Positions 27,565 to 37,007 of a stretch of 64,000 nucleotides of DNA are shown here, one piece after another. Under the pieces are notes generated by a model that had not been told where the DNA came from, made no database searches, and saw only the letters and a program-made list of their open reading frames with translations. The number at the start of each line of letters is the position of its first letter. Position 1 is the first letter of the stretch. The position numbers and the translations under genes are program-made. Source of the DNA: Pseudomonas weihenstephanensis (lineage in GTDB: Bacteria; Pseudomonadota; Gammaproteobacteria; Pseudomonadales; Pseudomonadaceae); NCBI RefSeq assembly GCF_001043055.1, contig NZ_JYLF01000005.1, forward strand, positions 1-64,000, written 5' to 3'.

Positions 27565-28469
27565 GCAGCATTAAGCTCACGCCGATAGAGACACCTACCG
27601 GCGGCATTGGCCGGATAACGCCGTTGTTGTTACCCACCCTCAAGCAGCACTACACGCGGCGTGCCGAACGGTTGCAGGCGTTGGCCATCGATCATCCGAT
27701 GGGCGATTACCTGAACTTCGTGGCCAGTCTGGTACAGGCTCAGCAGCGGGTGTTGGAACAGCAGCCATTACCGCGCAATCTGGCCGAGCGCGCGGCGGCG
27801 CGAATAGGCCAGCCACTGGCGCCACTGGATTACGTGAGCATGCAGCGCGACAGCTACTGGCAACAGGCGTTGGGGGCGTTACTCGATCAATTACCCTTGG
27901 CGACAGTGGCCGTCCAAGAGGTGGTTGCAGCATTGCGCGATACGCCACCTGAGCAACTTGAACAGCAGGCCAGCGCTCTGCTCAGCGGCCACCACGGCGA
28001 AGTGGGCAGCGCTCGCGCGTTGTTTATCTGGGCGGCACTGTCGTTGTATTGGACGCAACTGGCGGCACAATTGCCCGCCAGTGGCCACGCGGACTATGGC
28101 GAGCACCGCCAGTTTTGCCCGGTGTGTAACAGCGAGCCATCCGCCAGTGTGGTGTTGGGTGGCGCACAAAGCGGCCTGCGGTATTTGCATTGCCGTTTAT
28201 GTGAAAGCCGCTGGCACATGGTACGGGCCAAGTGCAGCAACTGTGAGCAAACGGGGAAACTGGACTATTGGTCACTGGACACCCAGGAGGCGAGTATCAA
28301 AGCCGAAAGTTGCATGGATTGTCACAGCTACCTGAAGGTGTTGTATCTGGACCGGGACACACAGCTGGAAACCTTCGCCGATGATCTGGCGTCACTGATA
28401 CTCGACGCCAACATCGAAGAGCAAGGGTTCGCGCGCAGTGGGCTGAACCCATATTTGTTTCCGGGATAA
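27561..28469 (+). CDS. fdhE: FdhE, formate dehydrogenase maturation factor
   Basis: 302 residues. The second half carries the paired CxxC rubredoxin-like motifs of FdhE: FCPVCNSEP, LHCRLCESRW, KCSNCEQTG and SCMDCHSYLK. FdhE is a cytoplasmic iron-binding protein needed for activity of respiratory formate dehydrogenases. The start chosen is the ATG overlapping the fdnI stop; the open frame extends 20 codons back into fdnI. Its place at the end of the operon matches its accessory role. Confidence 0.93.
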   Translation: MSSIKLTPIETPTGGIGRITPLLLPTLKQHYTRRAERLQALAIDHPMGDYLNFVASLVQAQQRVLEQQPLPRNLAERAAARIGQPLAPLDYVSMQRDSYWQQALGALLDQLPLATVAVQEVVAALRDTPPEQLEQQASALLSGHHGEVGSARALFIWAALSLYWTQLAAQLPASGHADYGEHRQFCPVCNSEPSASVVLGGAQSGLRYLHCRLCESRWHMVRAKCSNCEQTGKLDYWSLDTQEASIKAESCMDCHSYLKVLYLDRDTQLETFADDLASLILDANIEEQGFARSGLNPYLFPG

Positions 28470-28690
28470 ACCATTCGAACGCATGCCGGTGGAGCGTTTT
28501 GGCTGCATCCATCGGTGTGAAGCCCTGAATTTTTTACGCGATCGGCGTTCAATGCTGTACACCGTGATAACTAAATCTTACTTAATAAAAGTTAGGTTTC
28601 TGATGAGCCAGGCAGCAACTTTATCGAGCGCTTAGTGTCAGAGCAGCCAACGTTATAATGCGCTGGCTGTGAGGGGTCAGGGCGACCTCT
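28470..28690. other. Intergenic region after fdhE
   Basis: 221 bases with no gene seen. It contains a 9-bp stem with one mismatch (28644-28652 and 28661-28669, CAGCCAACG / CGCTGGCTG) without a T-run, possibly the end of the fdn transcript or part of the following control region. Confidence 0.4.
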
Positions 28691-28719
28691 GGAACTTATT
28701 AGGGCATGACTGCCACACA
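28691..28719 (+). promoter_or_regulatory. Candidate hrp box (HrpL-type sigma factor promoter)
   Basis: GGAACT (28691-28696), 16 bases, then CCACACA (28713-28719). The known hrp box of Pseudomonas is GGAACC - 15 to 17 bases - CCACnnA; this matches all fixed positions but the final C of the first half, at the preferred spacing. It points toward the repeat protein gene, whose ATG lies 98 bases downstream. Confidence 0.7.
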
Positions 28720-28816
28720 CGCAATACCTGTGACTTACTTTAGAACGCCTTCACTTGTGACTGGGAAGGTGATGTCAGCAGGACGGTCATGCACATAAAT
28801 AGTTTGGAGATTCGCT

Positions 28817-29587
28817 ATGTCTAACACGCTCTCTCTCGGCCCCGTCTTTACTGCGACACTGCCTGCAGCGCGTAAACCAGGGCTTGATGACACGCCTCAA
28901 CATCACCCACGTGCATCGGAACAGAGCGCGGGAAGTTTGAATTTCGGCTCGATAAAAGTGGGGCCAAGGAATGGGGTAAAATTCCACGAAGCTTATAATG
29001 CTACGGTCATTCTTTCTGGTACTAATCAATTTTCGGGTAAAACTGACAGAGAAATCGCCCAAGCGCTGAGGAACAATTTTGATGCGTTCGAGGACCCCAA
29101 TAATCCGGGGACTATTTCTCAGAAAATGCTACGCAATATGGCCAATAATCAGTTAACCGGCAACTATGCCGACGATCAAAATATCATGCTGGCGCGTGAA
29201 ATCCTTAACCGGCCTGACTTGAATAAACTGCTGGATCAAGATAGCGAAACCGGTAAGCAAGACGGCTTGATTCATAGGGAGAATGCGGAAATTGCTGCGA
29301 ACGGCGGCAATCCACTCTCCGCCAAGTCGGACAAGAAAGTTGCCCAGGAAATGCTTAAGAACTTTGACAAGCTCAAGGATGATTACTGGACGAGTTCAAT
29401 TAAGATCGACACCCTCAAAGAGATATCTAATCGCACGCTGACCGGTAATGCTGACAAAGACCGACTCACTCACATTGCAAGAGAAGTGCTGAGCCGCCCT
29501 GAACTTCTTAAGAAGCTGGACAATATATACAGTAAAGATGGTGACGGCTGGATACGTTGGGAAGCACTTAATTACATGAAGGATTAA
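28817..29587 (+). CDS. Two-repeat protein, probable type III secretion substrate
   Basis: 256 residues, soluble, no Sec signal or membrane helix. The first 50 residues are Ser/Thr/Pro-rich with no acidic residue before Asp24, as in type III export signals. Residues 73-160 and 168-254 are tandem copies at a steady offset of 95: TDREIAQALRNNFD/SDKKVAQEMLKNFD, LTGN/LTGN, LAREILNRPDLNKLLD/IAREVLSRPELLKKLD, DGLIHRE/DGWIRWE. The DG-I-E ends look like degenerate EF-hand-type loops; the style recalls HrpK/NolX-type type III proteins, but I do not recognise the family firmly. A candidate hrp box lies upstream, GGAG precedes the ATG, and a terminator follows. Its function is unknown. Confidence 0.75.
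   Translation: MSNTLSLGPVFTATLPAARKPGLDDTPQHHPRASEQSAGSLNFGSIKVGPRNGVKFHEAYNATVILSGTNQFSGKTDREIAQALRNNFDAFEDPNNPGTISQKMLRNMANNQLTGNYADDQNIMLAREILNRPDLNKLLDQDSETGKQDGLIHRENAEIAANGGNPLSAKSDKKVAQEMLKNFDKLKDDYWTSSIKIDTLKEISNRTLTGNADKDRLTHIAREVLSRPELLKKLDNIYSKDGDGWIRWEALNYMKD
29033..29578 (+). repeat. Tandem duplication inside the repeat protein gene
   Basis: Two units of about 88 codons (29033-29296 and 29318-29578), 95 codons apart with one residue of slippage near the end. They align clearly at protein level but are well diverged in DNA, so the duplication is old. Confidence 0.8.
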
Positions 29588-29616
29588 GTAATCACTGAGT
29601 CGCTTTCTTTACCAGG

Positions 29617-29649
29617 AAGAATGCCCCGATACTGTCGCGGCATTCTTTT
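29617..29649 (+). terminator. Terminator after the repeat protein gene
   Basis: AAGAATGCC / GGCATTCTT stem (9 bp) with a GC-rich loop and a TTTT run, 30 bases after the stop. It could also serve the convergent LysR gene less well. Confidence 0.8.
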
Positions 29650-29670
29650 CCATGTGCAGGATGTTGTTAT

Positions 29671-30606
29671 TTAAGCCCAATGGGTCGGGTCATCCACGAC
29701 GGCCTGGAGCCCCTCTAATGTCTTGGGAATTTCCTGCTTAAGAAATTCGACCCACGTCTTGACCTTGGCATCCAAAAACCTTCGCGAAGGGTAGAGCGCA
29801 TAGATGCGCTTCTCATGCAGCCGATAGTGGGGCAGCAAACGTACCAGAGCGCCACGCCTGTAAGAGCCAACGGCGACGTAGTCCGGCAGCAGGCAGACCC
29901 CCAGCCCTGCTTCCGCCGCCTGCGCCATGGCTTCGGCCACATTGACCTGAAACACGTCCCCGGGACGAACAGACTGCTCACCCTGAGCGTCGTGAAAGGT
30001 CCAGCTATCCGTAAATAGCGGGTCAACCAGATGCAAACACCGGTGCTGTTCGAGGTCATTGGGGGTGAGCGGGGTACCGTTTTTTTCAAGGTAGGAGGGG
30101 GCGGCACTGATCACGCTAGAGATCGTCCCCAATTGTTGGCCTACCAGCTCCGAGTCGGGCAGGTGAGATGACAGTGTGATGACCACGTCATGGCCTTCCT
30201 CCAGCAAGTCGGGCTGACGTTGTGAGAGAGTCAAGTCCACACTGACCTGCGGATACAACTCAGCGTAGCGAGCAACCAAAGGCGCCAACAGTTGAATGCC
30301 GATCCCTGTGGTTGATTGCACCCGCAAATGGCCCCGCGGCGTCAAATGCGCACCGCCTGCCTCGGCGTTGGCGTCTTCAACCTCTTTCAAAATCAGACGG
30401 CATCGCTCCAGATACCGGGTCCCGACTTCCGTCAATGCCAAGCGCCGTGTGCTGCGTTGCAACAGCCGGGCCTGCAATGAACCTTCTAGCTCTGATAACA
30501 GCCGCGAGGTTTGGGCCGTGGAGTAACCCAACGCTTGAGCCGCTGCCGTAAAGCTGCCGGTTTCGACCACGCGCACAAAGACACGCATCGCCTGGAAAAT
30601 ATCCAT
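29671..30606 (-). CDS. LysR-family transcriptional regulator
   Basis: 311 residues from the ATG at 30606; the frame is open 21 codons further but that part is not LysR-like. N-terminal helix-turn-helix MRVFVRVVETGSFTAAAQALGYSTAQTSRLLSELE, then a linker helix and the co-inducer domain starting RGHLRVQSTTGIG. It is of the CrgA/DmlR-like subgroup (MDIFQAMRVFVRVVETGSF). The effector is unknown. The usual divergent target is not obvious: the gene to its right (wzz) is nearly 500 bases away, so the regulated gene is uncertain. Confidence 0.9.
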   Translation of the reverse strand: MDIFQAMRVFVRVVETGSFTAAAQALGYSTAQTSRLLSELEGSLQARLLQRSTRRLALTEVGTRYLERCRLILKEVEDANAEAGGAHLTPRGHLRVQSTTGIGIQLLAPLVARYAELYPQVSVDLTLSQRQPDLLEEGHDVVITLSSHLPDSELVGQQLGTISSVISAAPSYLEKNGTPLTPNDLEQHRCLHLVDPLFTDSWTFHDAQGEQSVRPGDVFQVNVAEAMAQAAEAGLGVCLLPDYVAVGSYRRGALVRLLPHYRLHEKRIYALYPSRRFLDAKVKTWVEFLKQEIPKTLEGLQAVVDDPTHWA

Positions 30607-31080
30607 CCTGATTTTTACCCCACACGTAAGCGTGTTTTTTGTCGGGGGATGATTACACAGACTGATCAAATATGCCGCTTTGACATCATCGCGCCGGGGC
30701 TGATCCGTGCGCGCAAGCTCGTGGCAAAACCGGTGGCCATTCTATCGGGGGCGCATCACTCAAATGGCATATGTGAACCGCTGTGTTGAGAAAAAAACCT
30801 TAAAACCTGTTCTACGGCGTGAATAATGCCTTAGGGACTTTCTGAAATTTATGTAAGTCAATTGTCAATGAAATGAGAAACAGCCGCTGAAAACCATAAT
30901 TATGCTAGATATCACTTTGGCATCACTTGCTTTTATTGAGGTATGTGCTTGATTCTTAAGCGTAGGGATCTTTTTCAGGAATGGTCTGTCAGATAGGCAT
31001 TGAAAACGACCTAACCTAGATCTGCTTAAACAGTCAAGCGGTGAACTTGCCAAGAAGTTCTACTCACAAGGTGCCTTTTT
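30607..31080. other. AT-rich intergenic region before wzz
   Basis: 474 bases between divergent genes. I find no credible open frame, RNA gene or terminator. The part from about 30780 is markedly AT-rich compared with its neighbours and presumably holds the wzz promoter and leader. Confidence 0.4.
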
Positions 31081-32355
31081 TTGAAAACTATTCAGCATCC
31101 GCTAGCAGAGACTTCGCCTGATGAAATCGACCTGTTTGCTTTGATTCAATCGTTATGGCAACAAAAAAAGCTGATTGCAGGTACCACCGCTGCGGTGGGT
31201 GCGCTCGCGTTGGGCTATGCGCTGCTGGCGCCGAGTGTGTACCAGGCCAGTACCGTGTTGCGGCCTGCGGCCATTAATGAACTCGATGCCCTGAACCGCT
31301 CCGAGGTGTACAAGCTTCCACCGACCGATGCGTTGCTCAAAGTCGGTTCAGCGCTGGACTCTTATGAGACGCGGCTCAACTATTTTGAATCGCATCAGGA
31401 ACTGTTCAAACCGCTGGAAAAGAAAGGCATCTCGCTGGAGCAGAGTTTCGAAATTTTCAACCGCGATGCGATTAATCTCACCCAACCGGATCCAAAAAAG
31501 CCGGACTCGCTAAGCCCCTTCATCAAACTGGAACTGACTTACCCCGACAACGTTGACGGGGTAAAAATCCTTAACGGTTTTGTTGAATACGCGATTAACA
31601 ATCAACGTGCGCAAATTGGGGCTGACCTTAAAGTCATCATTAATAATCGCCTCAGAGAGCTGGAAGAAAAAATTGATGCGGCCCGCTCAGGTTATAAATC
31701 TGACAAAGAGGGCAAGATCGCGACGTTGGTTGAATCAGACACGTTGCAGCGCGCCAAGCTCAATGACGAATTACAGGCCCTGCGGTTGCAGTTAAAAATC
31801 GAGCGGGAATCGCGGATTGCCCAGTTGTCCGAAGCGATCTCGATAGCCCGCTCATTGGGTATCACGCGCCCGACGACACCTTCAGCCATGTCGGATGCAG
31901 CCCAAGGTTCGAGTCGAGTCATGCGCACTGAAATCACATCGCAGAACATCCCTCTCTACTTTATGGGGACTCAGGCGCTGGAGGCTGAGCGCACGGCGTT
32001 GCTCAAACGCACCTCGGATGATTTCAGCGACAAAGGCATTTCTAATATTGGTAAAAAACTGCACATGCTGGAGGTTAACCGCCAGGTCGAAATGCTCGGC
32101 AAGCGTGCCAACGAGGATCTGTTTCTGAAAAACATCGAGCCGTTGCGGGCAGAGGTCGTCCGCCTTGGCAACCTGAACACGGATATGGGCAAGCTGGGAC
32201 TCGTCAGCATTGATCGCAAGGCCCAAACGCCGATCAGCCCTATCAAACCCAAAAAGGCGCTGATTATCGCATTGGGTCTGGTGTTGGGCTGCTTGCTGGG
32301 TATCGCAATTGCGAGCACACGTTACTTGATCAGTCGACGCCGACCATTGCTCTGA
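31081..32355 (+). CDS. wzz: Wzz/FepE-type O-antigen chain length determinant
   Basis: 424 residues with two membrane helices, at about 35-52 (LIAGTTAAVGALALGYALLA) and about 394-412 (ALIIALGLVLGCLLGIAIAS), enclosing a long periplasmic coiled-coil region. The proline-glycine-type motif before the second helix (TPISPIKPKKALI) is typical of polysaccharide co-polymerases. It sets the modal length of O-antigen made by Wzy. The start is TTG at 31081 after AAGGTG. No O-antigen cluster is nearby, as with orphan wzz genes of other pseudomonads. Ends 5 bases from the convergent modC stop. Confidence 0.88.
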   Translation: MKTIQHPLAETSPDEIDLFALIQSLWQQKKLIAGTTAAVGALALGYALLAPSVYQASTVLRPAAINELDALNRSEVYKLPPTDALLKVGSALDSYETRLNYFESHQELFKPLEKKGISLEQSFEIFNRDAINLTQPDPKKPDSLSPFIKLELTYPDNVDGVKILNGFVEYAINNQRAQIGADLKVIINNRLRELEEKIDAARSGYKSDKEGKIATLVESDTLQRAKLNDELQALRLQLKIERESRIAQLSEAISIARSLGITRPTTPSAMSDAAQGSSRVMRTEITSQNIPLYFMGTQALEAERTALLKRTSDDFSDKGISNIGKKLHMLEVNRQVEMLGKRANEDLFLKNIEPLRAEVVRLGNLNTDMGKLGLVSIDRKAQTPISPIKPKKALIIALGLVLGCLLGIAIASTRYLISRRRPLL

Positions 32356-32360
32356 AGCGA

Positions 32361-33455
32361 TCAGGCCAGTACGGCCACGGATTTGATTTGCGCCCACATC
32401 TGCTGGCCCGTGGTGAGATTCAATTGATCGCGCGAGTAGCGGGTGATACGTGCCAAGAGCGCTGTGCCACAAGCATCGAGGTGGACCAGCACATGGGCCG
32501 GATTGTCGGCGGGCGCCTCGCTGATGACCGTCACTTGCAGGCAGTTGAGGATGCTGCTGTGTGCGCCCGGCTCAAGGTTCAAGCTGATGTCGCGTGCCTG
32601 GACCTTGATTCGCAGGATTTGGCCCACAGGCAAAGAGACATGCGCTACCCGCAACCCTTGGTTGCTATTGGGCAGGCGCAGGCTCAGTAATTGATAGTGG
32701 GCATCGTATGCGTTGACCACGCCCTCAATGACTACCCCGGCGTCATCGCCTTGTGCCAAAGGTAAGTCGAGCCTGGCGAGGGTGTGCGCAATCGGGCCGC
32801 TGGCCAATGCTTTTCCTTCACTTAGCAGCACGATGTGGTCGGCCAGGCGCGCGACTTCATCCTGCGAGTGGCTGACGTACAGCACTGGAATATCCAGTTG
32901 CGCATGCAGGCGTTCAAGGTAGGGCAGGATTTCGCGTTTACGTTGGTTATCCAGTGCCGCCAGCGGCTCGTCCATCAGCAGCAACTTGGGGCTGGTCAGC
33001 AATGCGCGGGCTATGCCCACGCGCTGGCGCTCACCACCGGACAGATGACTGGGCGAACGGTCGAGCAAATGGGTGATACCTAACAGTTCGGCGGCGTCAG
33101 CCAACTCGACGCGACGCTCATTGCGTGCGATACGCCGCAGCCCAAAGGTAAGGTTTGAACGCACCGACAGGTGTGGGAACAGACTAGCTTCCTGAAAGAC
33201 ATACCCCAAAGCACGTTTGTGCACGGGCACAAACAGACTGCGTCGAGTGTCTTGCCACACTTCACCGTTGATCGCTACATAGGCCTGACTGGCACGCTCA
33301 AGCCCGGCAATGCAGCGTAAACAGGTGGTTTTGCCCGAACCGGAATGTCCATAAAGCGCAGTGACGCCTTTGCCGGGCAATTGCAAATCCAAGTCCAGGG
33401 CAAAGCCGCTGTAACTGAGCTGGAGACGAACGTGGATATCCGACTGCATGTTCAT
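32361..33455 (-). CDS. modC: Molybdate ABC transporter ATP-binding protein
   Basis: 364 residues: Walker [11 protein letters not shown]-loop [13 protein letters not shown], signature [10 protein letters not shown], Walker [13 protein letters not shown] and switch His (YVSHSQDE), then a C-terminal MOP/TOBE domain (about 290-360, [20 protein letters not shown]) that binds molybdate. It powers molybdate import. I chose the ATG at 33455, which overlaps the modB stop as ATGA; the longer frame has no independent start signal. Last gene of modABC. Confidence 0.93.
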   Translation of the reverse strand: MNMQSDIHVRLQLSYSGFALDLDLQLPGKGVTALYGHSGSGKTTCLRCIAGLERASQAYVAINGEVWQDTRRSLFVPVHKRALGYVFQEASLFPHLSVRSNLTFGLRRIARNERRVELADAAELLGITHLLDRSPSHLSGGERQRVGIARALLTSPKLLLMDEPLAALDNQRKREILPYLERLHAQLDIPVLYVSHSQDEVARLADHIVLLSEGKALASGPIAHTLARLDLPLAQGDDAGVVIEGVVNAYDAHYQLLSLRLPNSNQGLRVAHVSLPVGQILRIKVQARDISLNLEPGAHSSILNCLQVTVISEAPADNPAHVLVHLDACGTALLARITRYSRDQLNLTTGQQMWAQIKSVAVLA

Positions 33456-34132
33456 CCCCATTGGCTTTGGCTTCGCCGGCTTGAATACAACGCCAGTAGC
33501 ACCACAAAGGAAAATACCAGCATCGCCCCGGCCAACCAATGTGCTTGAGCATATTCCAGCGCCTCTACGTGATCGTAGATCTGCACGGATACAACGCGGG
33601 TTTTCTCTGGAATATTACCCCCGATCATCAAGACCACACCGAATTCGCCCACGGTATGGGCAAAGCCTAGAATCGCGGCAGTCACAAAACCGGGCCGGGC
33701 CAGGGGTAATATCACGCTGAAAAAAGTATCCCAGGGGCTCGCGCGCAACGTTGCGGCCACCTCAAGCGGTCGCCGGCCAATGGCTGTGAATGCGTTTTGC
33801 AGAGGCTGTACGACAAAAGGCATTGAATAGATCACAGAGCCAATGACCAGTCCGGCAAAGCTGAAGGTCAATGTGCCGAGGCCGATAGACTGCGTGAACT
33901 GACCTACAAGGCCATGCGGCCCCATCGCCAGTAACAGGTAGAAGCCGATGACCGTGGGTGGCAATACCAGGGGCAAGGCAACAATCGCACCAATAGGCCC
34001 GCGTAATCGCGAGCGGGTATGCGCCAGCCATAACGCGATCGGCGTGCCGATCACCAACAAGATCACCGTGGTTAACGACGCCAGCTTGAAGGTCAGCCAA
34101 ATAGCGGCGAAGTCAGCAGCCGAGAGCGGCAT
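33452..34132 (-). CDS. modB: Molybdate ABC transporter permease
   Basis: 226 residues with five or six membrane helices and the permease EAA loop ([30 protein letters not shown]). Forms the inner-membrane channel with ModC. The start directly abuts the modA stop and the end overlaps modC by four bases. Confidence 0.94.
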   Translation of the reverse strand: MPLSAADFAAIWLTFKLASLTTVILLVIGTPIALWLAHTRSRLRGPIGAIVALPLVLPPTVIGFYLLLAMGPHGLVGQFTQSIGLGTLTFSFAGLVIGSVIYSMPFVVQPLQNAFTAIGRRPLEVAATLRASPWDTFFSVILPLARPGFVTAAILGFAHTVGEFGVVLMIGGNIPEKTRVVSVQIYDHVEALEYAQAHWLAGAMLVFSFVVLLALYSSRRSQSQWG

Positions 34133-34939
<807 letters not shown>

Positions 34940-34967
34940 TCAGGGTGTAGTGGGCGATAGGAAGATA

Positions 34968-34995
34968 ATCGGTATGTATAAAAATATATAGCGAT
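34968..34995 (-). promoter_or_regulatory. Probable ModE operator upstream of modA
   Basis: A 28-base imperfect dyad centred at 34981.5: on the minus strand ATCGCTATATAT and, on the far side, the inverted ATCGGTATGTAT; ten of twelve positions are symmetric. Spacing and the AT core resemble the ModE consensus that represses mod operons when molybdate is plentiful. It lies 68 bases before the modA start. Confidence 0.6.
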
Positions 34996-35043
34996 TTGTC
35001 AGCCTGCGCTCTGCGCTAAAGAAACCCGTCTGGGTGTGGCGAT

Positions 35044-35700
35044 TCAGCCTGCCTTGCGCAGAGTGATATTGATCCGTTGTTCCCCCAGCAATGAATGGTG
35101 CCCCGGCTTTATCGGCAGCACGCCATGAAAGCGCAAGCGATCAACGCCGCCCCATACCACGATGTCGCCATGGAACAGTGAGATGCGTTGCGTGGGATCG
35201 TTGCGCTCAAAACCGCCAAACAGGAAGATAGCCGGCAGCCCCAGCGAAATCGAAACAATGGGCGCAGTGTAGGCGCGCTCGTTCTTGTCTTGATGCAAGG
35301 ACATTTTTGCACCCGGGGCGTAGGTATTGATCAAGCACGCATCGGGCGCAAAGTGATCAAAACCTGCTGCGTGTGCAGCGGCCTCGGCCAACTTCAGGAA
35401 AGGATCGGGCATTGCAGGCCAGCGTGCCCCGGTCAAAGGGTCCAGGGCGCTGTACCGATAGCCTGCAAGGTCGGTGGTCCAGCCCAGATCACCGCAATTG
35501 CTCAAACGCGCTGACATGATGGAGCCGCCAGGCGTTTGCATCTGTCGAAAAGGGGCCTGCGTCAAAACCTGCTCAAGCGCCGTGAGCAGTGTATCTACCC
35601 ATGGCAAAGCAAAACCGCGCAATACAAACGCCTGCTCACTGATTTTTTCAATCCGTGCGGGTTGTTGCAGGTCCTGCTCGGCAAACAGGTCAAAAGACAT
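35044..35700 (-). CDS. alkB: AlkB-like DNA/RNA dealkylating dioxygenase
   Basis: 218 residues with the Fe(II)/2-oxoglutarate core: MSLHQDKNE (His and Asp ligands), LRFHGVLP (second His) and the 2-oxoglutarate arginines in RINITLRKAG; NTYAPGAKMSLHQD and the nucleotide-recognition lid PGGSIMSARLSNCG are typical of AlkB. It removes 1-methyladenine and 3-methylcytosine lesions. Its ATG follows six bases after the stop of a 54-residue gene and has no strong ribosome binding site of its own, so translation is probably coupled. Confidence 0.93.
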   Translation of the reverse strand: MSFDLFAEQDLQQPARIEKISEQAFVLRGFALPWVDTLLTALEQVLTQAPFRQMQTPGGSIMSARLSNCGDLGWTTDLAGYRYSALDPLTGARWPAMPDPFLKLAEAAAHAAGFDHFAPDACLINTYAPGAKMSLHQDKNERAYTAPIVSISLGLPAIFLFGGFERNDPTQRISLFHGDIVVWGGVDRLRFHGVLPIKPGHHSLLGEQRINITLRKAG

Positions 35701-35706
35701 GGCGGG

Positions 35707-35871
35707 TTAGAGTGCCTTGCTCACTTTGATCTCGGTGATGACTTCATCGCTCTTGTGAATTTTCTCAAGCGCTGCGCGGGCTTCTTCTTCGGAGCCAGTC
35801 TGCAGCTGAGCAAACTCAAATCGGCGCTCGCCATCGAGTTTGTACTTAATCACGTACTTAGTGGTTTCCAC
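35707..35871 (-). CDS. Small protein of 54 residues, GTG start, upstream of alkB
   Basis: A short gene read directly from the sequence: METTKYVIKYKLDGERRFEF... ending VSKAL. It begins with GTG, with AGGA eight bases upstream, and its stop lies six bases before alkB. It is highly charged and predicted to be a beta-alpha mini-protein. I do not recognise the family. Position between a DUF1883 gene and alkB, with a 35-base gap upstream, indicates one operon. Confidence 0.65.
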   Translation of the reverse strand: METTKYVIKYKLDGERRFEFAQLQTGSEEEARAALEKIHKSDEVITEIKVSKAL

Positions 35872-35906
35872 GGGATGTCCTGTCTAAAAGGGTGCTGATG
35901 TCAGGC

Positions 35907-36209
35907 TTAGCGGAGTTTGGAGCTAGAGCGACGAACAATTTTGATCGAGTGCTTCAAGGTCGGTTTGCGCGTCACGCTCACAGCACGGGTGCTGACGGTA
36001 TCGATCGTGATGTTCCAGAAACCGGTGCTCGGCGCAGTGATGCGGGCCGGAAATTTATCAAATGCACCGCCATGGTAAGAGTGGCGGCCACCGTTTTTAA
36101 AGCTGCGAAAATGTGCATCGCTCATCAAGCGGATATTGCACGGGTGTGAGCACTCGATGACGACAATGTCATCTTCATTGAGGTGCTCACGCTGGTGAAT
36201 AAATTTCAT
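35907..36209 (-). CDS. DUF1883 domain protein
   Basis: 100 residues beginning MKFIHQREHLNEDDIVVIECSHPCNI, the conserved opening of DUF1883, with the family segment GGAFDKFPARITAPSTGFWNITID. The function is unknown; the fold resembles a small beta sandwich and some homologues occur fused to TIR domains. The C-terminus is basic (KHSIKIVRRSSSKLR). GGAG precedes the ATG. Probably first gene of a unit with the 54-residue gene and alkB. Confidence 0.82.
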   Translation of the reverse strand: MKFIHQREHLNEDDIVVIECSHPCNIRLMSDAHFRSFKNGGRHSYHGGAFDKFPARITAPSTGFWNITIDTVSTRAVSVTRKPTLKHSIKIVRRSSSKLR

Positions 36210-36419
36210 TGGGGCTCCAAAGGGGGCATTTGTTAAAAAAAATAGGACGATAGCATGTGCTTTAGTCCAAGTTGGAGGCGAAAGCAGCTTATTATGCCGC
36301 CGCGCAGAAAAGTCTGACGTCTGGCAAGTCGAAATTGCTACTTTTTAAGTATTAATTCCCTGTCATCAGGGAGAAATTTTAAAGATCGCTGGTCGTAAGG
36401 TCTTTAACGGAGGATTTGT

Positions 36420-36773
36420 ATGAAGTGGGGCGTGTTGGTCGCAGTGCTGGCTTTGGGAGGCTGTGCATCAGTTACAGATATTGAGCAGACAATGCCCACC
36501 ATGAGCGTGATCTCGGGAAAGAAACCGGACGCTTACGCCCAATGCTTGGTGCAGCAGTTGTCGCGCACGCGCAAGGCCCCGCAAATAGAGCCTCACAAGG
36601 AAGGTTTGCGGGTAATCGTTCCGCAAAAACTGACCTCGGGGCCTACAGCGGTGATTGATATCGAAGAGCGCTCAGGCGGGAGCAGCATCAAGGTGTATGA
36701 AAGCATGTCGAATGTACCCATTCGTCCGGGTGACATCCGCGGTGCCGCAACGCACTGTATTTCGGGCGACTAA
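36420..36773 (+). CDS. Small lipoprotein, unknown function
   Basis: 117 residues with a short type II signal peptide and lipobox LGGC (Cys15). The mature part contains two Cys residues (YAQCLVQQ and ATHCISGD) that may pair. GGAGG lies upstream of the ATG. The family is common as unnamed lipoproteins in Pseudomonas. Followed by a strong hairpin terminator. Confidence 0.78.
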   Translation: MKWGVLVAVLALGGCASVTDIEQTMPTMSVISGKKPDAYAQCLVQQLSRTRKAPQIEPHKEGLRVIVPQKLTSGPTAVIDIEERSGGSSIKVYESMSNVPIRPGDIRGAATHCISGD

Positions 36774-36809
36774 GCGTCAAATCTGATTTATATCGTTTGA
36801 CGACTCAAA

Positions 36810-36846
36810 AGCCTGGCGTCGCTTTACGTGATGTCAGGCTTTTTTT
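36810..36846 (+). terminator. Terminator after the lipoprotein gene
   Basis: A 13-bp stem (AGCCTGGCGTCGC / GTGATGTCAGGCT, including three G-T pairs) with a 5-base loop followed by seven Ts. Confidence 0.85.
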
Positions 36847-37007
36847 CGCCTGATGACCAGGGTGCCGCGTCAAAGCAAGTGACGTGGCGACAGCGTTGGA
36901 GGTCAAACGCTCAGTGCTGATGGACTGAAGTCTTCAGTAAACTGCGCGCATTTAGATGTACTGGTGCTGAAGCCCTGCGCTTGGGCGCCAATTTTCAGGA
37001 GAACGCG

